From the IMG/VR virus record IMGVR_UViG_3300024255_002515, positions 1-21,384 of that record: a DNA stretch of 21,384 bases, one strand, 5' to 3'. This document shows positions 13,631-18,968 of this stretch, in pieces (the first letter of the stretch is position 1; every line of letters begins with the position of its first letter). Both the position numbers and the translations under genes were made by a program. The DNA is from a virus. The notes below the pieces were generated by a model that was not told the origin of the DNA, made no database searches, and worked only from the letters and a program-made list of their open reading frames with translations.

Positions 13631-14311
13631 ATGGATAGTTATTGGGAATGGAACAAAGAAAACTTCGACTGGCATTACGATCCTGCTAATAAAACACCTG
13701 ACGTACAATATGTAGGTAAGTTTGTATCTGATCCGGAATCGTTGCTTAGAGACGGTGTAAGGGCGTGCAAAGACGCCTTAAGCGACAACGATAAGTATGA
13801 CGAAGTAAGTATTAAGGGCAAGCCTTATAACAAAGAAGCCGCTGAAATAATGGAAGGTTATCACAATGATCTTACTCGCGCCGGTTACACCTCGCACAAT
13901 ACAGGTGGCAGACAATCCAGAGAGAATCTACATCATGTAATGCACTTAATGGCCGAACGAAGTGGATTATGGAATCCGCAAATAATGTTTTTAGAACAAC
14001 CTCCCGGAAAATTTGTTCCGTGGCACAGAGACAGTTATAATAACTATAGAAGAAACTTTGCTAAAGTAGGTGACGACACTGAAGTAATACGTTACTTAGT
14101 ACAACTCAATGATTGGCAGTGGGGACATTATGTTAGTGTAGGCAATGATGTTATACATCAATACGAATTAGGCGATATACATTGTTGGAAAGAAGGCATA
14201 TATCATGCCACAGGTAACGCAGGGTTATGGCCTAGATACTGCTTAACTATAACAGGTGTAGTAACAGATTCATCATTACACTTACAACAACCAAAAGAAT
14301 TTAAAATTTAA
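13631..14311 (+). CDS. Second Fe(II)/2-oxoglutarate-type oxygenase-like protein
   Basis: A 226-residue protein. The iron-binding pattern is H132 and D134 in KFVPWHRDSYNNYRR, with the distal His in WKEGIYHATGNAG (H192) and a following Arg (R202 in PRYCLTI). The strands between (IRYLVQLNDW, GHYVSVGNDVIHQYELGDIHCW) fit a cupin or jelly-roll core. It most resembles the aspartyl hydroxylase-like or phage oxygenase families. The protein substrate is unknown. It lies 2 nt after the DUF6445-like gene and 1 nt before the ferredoxin gene (TAATATG junction), so it is part of the same translation-coupled operon. Confidence 0.7.
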   Translation: MDSYWEWNKENFDWHYDPANKTPDVQYVGKFVSDPESLLRDGVRACKDALSDNDKYDEVSIKGKPYNKEAAEIMEGYHNDLTRAGYTSHNTGGRQSRENLHHVMHLMAERSGLWNPQIMFLEQPPGKFVPWHRDSYNNYRRNFAKVGDDTEVIRYLVQLNDWQWGHYVSVGNDVIHQYELGDIHCWKEGIYHATGNAGLWPRYCLTITGVVTDSSLHLQQPKEFKI

Positions 14312-14312
14312 T

Positions 14313-14642
14313 ATGACATTTGTAGTAGGTAGTCCGTGTGTAGGATGTAAAGATACAGCATGTGTAACAGTATGTCCAGTAGACTGCTTTTACGAAGGCC
14401 CTGATATGTTATATATTGATCCAGACGAGTGTATTGATTGTGCCCTATGTGAACCAGAATGTCCAACTGAGGCAATATGGAGCGACGACGAGTTGCCAGC
14501 AGAACAAATACCATTTATAGAAATAAATGAAAAAGGTGCCGAACTGTATAGAGATGCTAATATTGTAGATCAAAAAGAGCCAGTAGCAGAAGTAAGTCCA
14601 TACAGCATAGCAGAAGCAATAGACATAGTCCAAATAGATTAA
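14313..14642 (+). CDS. fdxA: 7Fe ferredoxin (FdxA-type, [3Fe-4S][4Fe-4S])
   Basis: A 109-residue electron carrier. Nine cysteines (C9, C12, C17, C21, C25, C40, C43, C46, C50) occur in the same register as in Azotobacter vinelandii ferredoxin I, where C8, C16 and C49 hold a 3Fe cluster and C20, C39, C42 and C45 hold a 4Fe cluster. Conserved blocks are CPVDCFYEGPD and PDECIDCALCEPECP, followed by the typical C-terminal extension (DELPAEQIPFIEIN). It is the last gene of the GGCT/def/GH6/oxygenase operon. It may supply electrons to the radical SAM enzyme, oxygenases or host enzymes; the partner is unproven. Confidence 0.93.
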   Translation: MTFVVGSPCVGCKDTACVTVCPVDCFYEGPDMLYIDPDECIDCALCEPECPTEAIWSDDELPAEQIPFIEINEKGAELYRDANIVDQKEPVAEVSPYSIAEAIDIVQID

Positions 14643-14651
14643 CAAAAGAGA

Positions 14652-14657
14652 TAAATA
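14652..14657 (+). promoter_or_regulatory. Late promoter fused to start codon (nucleotidyltransferase gene)
   Basis: TAAATA, the spacer CTGTT (5 nt), then ATG at 14663. It is located 9 nt after the ferredoxin stop. Confidence 0.8.
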
Positions 14658-14662
14658 CTGTT

Positions 14663-16660
14663 ATGAACGCAAGTGACGTAATAGTAATATACCCAGGAAG
14701 ATTTCATCCTTTTCATAAAGGACACAAAGGTGTCTTTGATTTACTAAACAGTAAATTTAAAAATGTCTTCATTGCTACATCGGACAAAGTAGAAGCGGGA
14801 AAATCACCATTTAGTTTTGATGAAAAGGTCAAAATTATGAATTTAACTGGTGTAGAGCAAAGCAATATTCTAAAAGTAAAACAAACATATAACGGCGAAG
14901 AATACAAAAGCCGATTTAATAACAACTATGGCTTGATATTTGCTGTTAGTGAAAAGGATATGTCAGATGATCCGCGTTTTAACTTTCCATCAAGTGGCAT
15001 GAGTTTAAAGAAAAACGGTGAGCCAGCATACTTACAAAAGTTTACAAGTATGGATAAGGTTGATAATATGGAACAGCATGGATACATAATGACTGTGCCT
15101 ACAACTTCATTTAAAGTTAATGGCCATGACGTAAATAGTGCGTCGCAGATACGATCTTTGCTAGGAACGGAAAATATAGACGATGCAAAGCAGGCATTTG
15201 TCGATTTATATGATAAATATAATGAAACAGTATTCAATATGATACGAAACAAATTAGGTGAGAAGACAATGGAAAATATAGATTTAAACGAACTAAGAAG
15301 AATGGCAGGACTAGAGGAACGCGACATCGATCAAGATGACGATTACTCAGAGGTTCCTGGTTATAAGGAAAAGCCAATGTTCGATCAACTTGGTAAAATA
15401 ATTGACAGTTACGATATGTCACAAGAAGGTGATGATATTAAGAATCCATTGTCCACAGTTAAAACTGACGACGGCGAAGAAATAGAAGTTAATGTTGGTG
15501 AAGCAAGAGCACTTAAAGATATGATGGAAATGCTATCCAGTGCTAGAATGGGACAAGATAAGTCAGCAAGAGAAAAGTTTTTAGATACCATACAAAAATC
15601 AGAAGGTTTACATGGTATGTTAGAGTTTGCTAGATCAAAAGGCCTAGTAAAAGAAGAATACACAGGCGAAGGCAACGCATTTAGCGGTGCTCAAGTAGGT
15701 AAAAAGAAAGGTGATAAGTTTACAGTAGGTGGTAAAACATTTACAAAAGAAGAAGAAATTGAAGAATTAAATTTAGACGATATTAGAGCAGACTATGGCA
15801 TCAACGAAGGCAGATTAAAAGATATTATTATAGATGCTATGCAAATGACTAAAGAAGAATTTGACATGGAATACAAAGGCGAATGGGATTACGACGAAAT
15901 TAACGCAGACTTTGGTGAAAACAGCAATGATCAAGAACCAGCAGAAATTGGCGAAGGCCCAGACTATGATGCGTCAGATATCCACAGAGGCGATGCTATT
16001 ACTTGTAAGCCATGTGGAGGCAAAGGTTGCGATCATTGTGACCAAAAAGGTGTTCATCCTAAAGAAGAAAGTTTTGATCCACAAGCAGAACAAGGTCGTG
16101 AAGAAGAAGCACACGAAAAACTAATGACTGCTTTACAAACTGGTGGCGAAGAAGCATACGCAAAAGCATGTGGTTTATCCATGGATGAACTTGATGACGA
16201 AATGAGTGAGATTAGCAGAGACTTAAACTTACACATGGACGACGACAGAGATGAAATTATTCATAGACATGCTGAAGATACATGTGATAATGCCGATTAC
16301 AAAGACCATGGCGAACCAGCAGTAGACGAAGACTTACAAAGAATGCGTCATTTAGCCGGTATCGATAATATAACAGAAGTTGACTGGAATTGGAAATCCG
16401 GCAGTTACGACGAAGAAGCAGGATACGATACTAATTATAGTTTATGGCGAGATGAAGCAATGAGAGATAGATCAGACTATAAAGTTGAGCCTTTCAAATC
16501 CGAAGAAGAAATGATTAAATCATTTGAAGCCAGTATGGAAAGCATGGGTATTGATATTTTCAAACAAAAACAAATAAGTCTAGCAAAGAAACAAGAGCAA
16601 GAGAAAGAAGAAAGAGAAAGATATTCTTCTAAGCCAGAACAAACAGCAATGGACTTTTAA
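14663..16660 (+). CDS. Nucleotidyltransferase domain fused to a long acidic, zinc-knuckle-containing region
   Basis: A 665-residue two-part protein. Residues 1-200 form a cytidylyltransferase-like (NMNAT/PPAT superfamily) domain: VIVIYPGRFHPFHKGHKGVF with the HxGH signature H18-H21, and SASQIRSLLG (159-168), the counterpart of the ISSTxxR nucleotide-binding motif. Such enzymes transfer AMP or CMP to phosphate-containing substrates such as NMN. Residues 203-665 are acidic, low-complexity, Glu/Asp/Lys-rich and mostly helical. They contain LNELRRMAGLEE (209-219), a four-Cys knuckle CKPCGGKGCDHC (448-459) like DnaJ zinc centres, and LQRMRHLAGI (558-567). The C-terminus is a charged coiled-coil-like stretch (KKQEQEKEERERY). 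An internal ATG at 15269 with a strong ribosome binding site may produce the C-terminal part alone. Confidence 0.85.
   Translation: MNASDVIVIYPGRFHPFHKGHKGVFDLLNSKFKNVFIATSDKVEAGKSPFSFDEKVKIMNLTGVEQSNILKVKQTYNGEEYKSRFNNNYGLIFAVSEKDMSDDPRFNFPSSGMSLKKNGEPAYLQKFTSMDKVDNMEQHGYIMTVPTTSFKVNGHDVNSASQIRSLLGTENIDDAKQAFVDLYDKYNETVFNMIRNKLGEKTMENIDLNELRRMAGLEERDIDQDDDYSEVPGYKEKPMFDQLGKIIDSYDMSQEGDDIKNPLSTVKTDDGEEIEVNVGEARALKDMMEMLSSARMGQDKSAREKFLDTIQKSEGLHGMLEFARSKGLVKEEYTGEGNAFSGAQVGKKKGDKFTVGGKTFTKEEEIEELNLDDIRADYGINEGRLKDIIIDAMQMTKEEFDMEYKGEWDYDEINADFGENSNDQEPAEIGEGPDYDASDIHRGDAITCKPCGGKGCDHCDQKGVHPKEESFDPQAEQGREEEAHEKLMTALQTGGEEAYAKACGLSMDELDDEMSEISRDLNLHMDDDRDEIIHRHAEDTCDNADYKDHGEPAVDEDLQRMRHLAGIDNITEVDWNWKSGSYDEEAGYDTNYSLWRDEAMRDRSDYKVEPFKSEEEMIKSFEASMESMGIDIFKQKQISLAKKQEQEKEERERYSSKPEQTAMDF
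15256..15271 (+). promoter_or_regulatory. Internal ribosome binding site and ATG within the fusion gene
   Basis: AGGTGA (15256-15261) matches the core of the anti-Shine-Dalgarno complement and lies 7 nt before an in-frame ATG (15269-15271). This is exactly where the nucleotidyltransferase domain ends and the MENIDLNELRRMAGL segment begins. It could yield a separate 463-residue C-terminal product. Confidence 0.45.
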
Positions 16661-16661
16661 T

Positions 16662-17066
16662 ATGAGTAAAGTAAGCAAAGAAGATTTAAAACAATTACAA
16701 AAATTAGCAGGCATATATACAGACGTGCTAAATGAAAAGGATGCCGGAAGTGCTGAAAAACTAGCAGTAGGGCATGTAGATAACGAGCGTGATATGATTA
16801 GAAGACAGTTATATCAAATGGGAACATATACAGTCGAATTGGCTAAAATGTTAAAAGAATTGCCAGACTCAGATTTCCCTAATTGGTGGCAAGCAAAGAT
16901 TACAAAAGCAGGAGCATACATAAGCGATGCTAAACATTACTTGGAAAATACTCAAGCAGTTCCACCAGGAGATGATATGACCAAAGACGGTTCGCAAGGA
17001 ACTGTTGGTGTTGTAGATCCTGATTTTGAAAGAGACGACGTACAAGATCCATCCGGCGTAAGTTAA
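16662..17066 (+). CDS. Hypothetical 134-aa protein with N-terminal LAG motif
   Basis: Begins MSKVSKEDLKQLQKLAGIYTDVL, carrying the same L-x-x-L-x-x-LAG(I/L) signature found in the fusion protein upstream and in the large minus-strand protein. The centre is a helical domain (DNERDMIRRQLYQMGTY, ELAKMLKELPDSDFPNWWQAK, AGAYISDAKHYLEN). The C-terminus is acidic and disordered. The gene starts 1 nt after the upstream stop (TAATATG) and so is co-translated with it. Function unknown; a virion or capsid-internal role is a guess based on the shared motif. Confidence 0.8.
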   Translation: MSKVSKEDLKQLQKLAGIYTDVLNEKDAGSAEKLAVGHVDNERDMIRRQLYQMGTYTVELAKMLKELPDSDFPNWWQAKITKAGAYISDAKHYLENTQAVPPGDDMTKDGSQGTVGVVDPDFERDDVQDPSGVS

Positions 17067-17101
17067 TACCTTTTCTAGACAATAAAAAAGTTTAAGAGGT
17101 G

Positions 17102-17107
17102 TAAATA
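17102..17107 (+). promoter_or_regulatory. Late promoter fused to start codon (methyltransferase gene)
   Basis: TAAATA, the spacer CAACT (5 nt), then ATG at 17113. Confidence 0.75.
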
Positions 17108-17112
17108 CAACT

Positions 17113-17772
17113 ATGACCGAGACTGAAAGCACTCCATTACAACAAGAATATTCCAAGAAAATTGAAAACAACGGAGCCATAATGTTTATAGGTTCAAACA
17201 ATCGTTCTGATTTTGATATACATAGTGATACACATTATAACTATCTAATAGAACAAGGTCTTCAGCCAGAACATGTATTTTTAGACGTTGGTTGTGGAGC
17301 ATGTAGAACAGCACAAAAAGTTGTTCCGTATTTACACGCAGGTAACTACTATGGTTTAGATAGGATGCCTGAATTGATAGAATATGGCTTGAACGAAATA
17401 TTTGAGGAGTCAACAGTATTTGATAAGAGTCCTAAATTTTCAGTTAACTCTGAATTTAATGTAGACTTTGTTGATAAGCCAGTAGACTTTATATGGTGCC
17501 AAAGTTTAATGTCTCACTTAGATGAGCACGATATTAAGAAATGTCTTAATAGTGTTAAACGTGTATGCCACGAAAATACCAAAGTATATTTTACATATTT
17601 TCAAAAGTCTGGTATTATAAGGGAAGACACAACTCGTAGTAATTCCAAAGTTGATATACAATATGATAAAACAGTCATGGATGATATAGTCAGCGAATCC
17701 GGATATACTAAAATTTTTAATAATTCATTTGGCCATCCAAGAGGCCAATGGATGTACATTTGTAAGGTATAA
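17113..17772 (+). CDS. Class I SAM-dependent methyltransferase
   Basis: A 219-residue protein with a Rossmann-type SAM site: motif I VFLDVGCGACRTA (residues 55-67), the acidic end of strand 2 in YYGLDRMPELIEYG (D83), a motif IV-like VDFIWCQSLMSHLDEHD, and a late strand TKVYFTYFQK. The substrate is not evident. The layout resembles generic small-molecule or Methyltransf_25/11-type enzymes rather than DNA methyltransferases, because no DPPY/NPPY or PC motif is seen. It is a single-gene unit with a leaderless-type late promoter. Its TAA stop is embedded in the promoter of the glutaredoxin gene. Confidence 0.85.
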   Translation: MTETESTPLQQEYSKKIENNGAIMFIGSNNRSDFDIHSDTHYNYLIEQGLQPEHVFLDVGCGACRTAQKVVPYLHAGNYYGLDRMPELIEYGLNEIFEESTVFDKSPKFSVNSEFNVDFVDKPVDFIWCQSLMSHLDEHDIKKCLNSVKRVCHENTKVYFTYFQKSGIIREDTTRSNSKVDIQYDKTVMDDIVSESGYTKIFNNSFGHPRGQWMYICKV

Positions 17773-17775
17773 ATA
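17768..17775 (+). promoter_or_regulatory. Late promoter overlapping a stop codon and fused to a start codon (glutaredoxin gene)
   Basis: TATAAATA, the spacer AAAGT (5 nt), then ATG at 17781. The methyltransferase stop TAA (17770-17772) is part of the box. Confidence 0.8.
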
Positions 17776-17780
17776 AAAGT

Positions 17781-18011
17781 ATGATAGTAGAAATATATAG
17801 CAAACCACAATGTCCATATTGCGTTCAAGCAAAGGCATTAGCAGAAAGAGAAGGTCACGAACTAACATATAAAATGTTAGACGAGGATTTTGACAGAGAA
17901 ACACTAATGGAAACATTTCCAGGTGCGAGGACATTCCCGCAAATTATAGTTGATGGTGAAAAGATTGGTGGCTTTACAGAATTTAAAGCACTAGTAGACG
18001 CAAGTAAGTAA
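17781..18011 (+). CDS. Dithiol glutaredoxin
   Basis: A 76-residue thioredoxin-fold protein with the active site CPYC (C11-C14) in YSKPQCPYCVQAKAL, the cis-proline segment GARTFPQIIVDG and the glutathione-binding GGFTEFKAL. It is expected to reduce ribonucleotide reductase (NrdAB is encoded here) using glutathione or thioredoxin reductase, as T4 NrdC does. Length is typical of phage and bacterial GrxA/GrxC. Its stop overlaps the start of a second glutaredoxin (TAATG). Confidence 0.95.
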   Translation: MIVEIYSKPQCPYCVQAKALAEREGHELTYKMLDEDFDRETLMETFPGARTFPQIIVDGEKIGGFTEFKALVDASK

Positions 18012-18319
18012 TGTCAACAGTAAAAGAACAATTAGAAAGTATGATTGCGGACAATAATATTATATTGTTTATGAAGGGCGATCCGCATCAACCACAATGT
18101 GGCTTTTCTGCTAAAGTAGTAAATGTACTAAAAGAGTATCAAATAGAATTTAGTTATTTTGATATACTTCAAGATCCACAAGTAAGATCAACATTACCAA
18201 GTGTAAGCGATTGGCCTACATTCCCACAATTATTTGTTAAAGGTGAACTGATAGGCGGTTGTGATATTATTACTGAAATGCACTCAGCAGGCGAATTAAA
18301 AGAAGTATTAGTAGATTAA
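18011..18319 (+). CDS. Monothiol CGFS glutaredoxin (Grx4/GrxD type)
   Basis: A 102-residue protein with the canonical class II sequence FMKGDPHQPQCGFSAKVV (CGFS at residues 30-33), the WPTFPQLFVKGELIGGCDI segment and C-terminal ELKEVL. CGFS glutaredoxins bind and transfer [2Fe-2S] clusters with glutathione rather than reduce disulfides. That fits a phage which also encodes a 7Fe ferredoxin and a radical SAM enzyme. It overlaps the dithiol glutaredoxin by 1 nt. Its stop codon overlaps the stop of the convergent minus-strand gene. Confidence 0.95.
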   Translation: MSTVKEQLESMIADNNIILFMKGDPHQPQCGFSAKVVNVLKEYQIEFSYFDILQDPQVRSTLPSVSDWPTFPQLFVKGELIGGCDIITEMHSAGELKEVLVD

Positions 18320-18858
18320 ATCTGCGTTGCTACAATGTGTATTCTATCTTCATTGCTGAAATTCACAGCGGAATGTAAATAATTAGTACGCATCAGATAC
18401 GCATTACCTGGTGCCAAGTTATAATGTTTAATAGAAATATCAGTACCTGTATCACTTGCTTTAGGCTTATCCGTGTAGAACATTAAAAAGTTTTGATCGT
18501 TCGTTACAACAGGTATGTGTAGGCGCATTACGTGGTCTGTGCCGTCATGATGAACACTATAACATGTGCGTCTTGCTTTATTCATTATACGCCATCTACA
18601 GTAATTAGGTGCTAAACTTTCGATTAAACTGCCTATATAACGGTCTTTTATACTGTTATTGATAGCAGTAAACTCGTGTTCCTGGTAGTTTAAATTGGCT
18701 ATTTTGCCTATGCTACACTCCCAATCATCGTTGCCTGTGATACTAGTTAAACTGATTTGTTGGTTAGGCCATAGTGGTGTTAAGCCAAGTATATGCTCAA
18801 CGTCTTCGAGTAGTTGCTTTTGATCTATCTGAATTGATAGTTTGTTTATATATTCCAT
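18316..18858 (-). CDS. Aspartyl/asparaginyl beta-hydroxylase-like Fe(II) oxygenase
   Basis: A 180-residue protein on the minus strand. I chose the ATG at 18858, which follows a small gene's stop by 5 nt (TAGGTACTATG), over an in-frame ATG at 18882 that would lie inside that small gene and lacks a ribosome binding site. The jelly-roll iron triad is visible: H103 and D105 in CYSVHHDGTDHVMRLHIPV, and the distal His in YLHSAVNFSNEDRIHIVA (H162) with R172 for the co-substrate carboxylate. GNAYLMRTNYLHSAVN is typical of the family. The protein target is unknown. It is the last gene of a leftward unit. Confidence 0.8.
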   Translation of the reverse strand: MEYINKLSIQIDQKQLLEDVEHILGLTPLWPNQQISLTSITGNDDWECSIGKIANLNYQEHEFTAINNSIKDRYIGSLIESLAPNYCRWRIMNKARRTCYSVHHDGTDHVMRLHIPVVTNDQNFLMFYTDKPKASDTGTDISIKHYNLAPGNAYLMRTNYLHSAVNFSNEDRIHIVATQI

Positions 18859-18863
18859 AGTAC

Positions 18864-18968
18864 CTATTCTGGATACTGCCATTTACCGTTTTTAAATACA
18901 ACAAGTTCACCAAACTGGTCTAAACTATATTCGCCTTCTACAGGATGTTGTGGTTCTTTGACTCTCAT
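18864..18968 (-). CDS. Tiny 34-aa protein between two minus-strand genes
   Basis: ATG at 18968-18966 abuts the TAG of the upstream large gene (TAGATG), and TAG at 18866-18864 is followed 5 nt later by the hydroxylase ATG. The product starts MRVKEPQHPVEGEYSLDQFG and ends VVFKNGKWQYPE, a soluble sequence with a small beta-hairpin feel. Tight junctions on both sides argue it is translated. No family is recognised. Confidence 0.6.
   Translation of the reverse strand: MRVKEPQHPVEGEYSLDQFGELVVFKNGKWQYPE

Noticed and set aside
15210-15225. GATAAATATAATG inside the nucleotidyltransferase gene
   Set aside because: The spacing to ATG is 2 nt, not 5. The sequence simply encodes DKYNE in a conserved domain.
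17069-17100. Possible terminator ACCTTTT...AAGAGGT before the methyltransferase gene
   Set aside because: The stem is 7 bp with a G-T pair, the loop is about 19 nt and no T run follows, so it is too weak to call.
18859-18882. Longer start of the minus-strand oxygenase at 18882
   Set aside because: It overlaps the 34-aa gene in another frame and lacks a ribosome binding site; the 18858 ATG follows that gene's stop closely.
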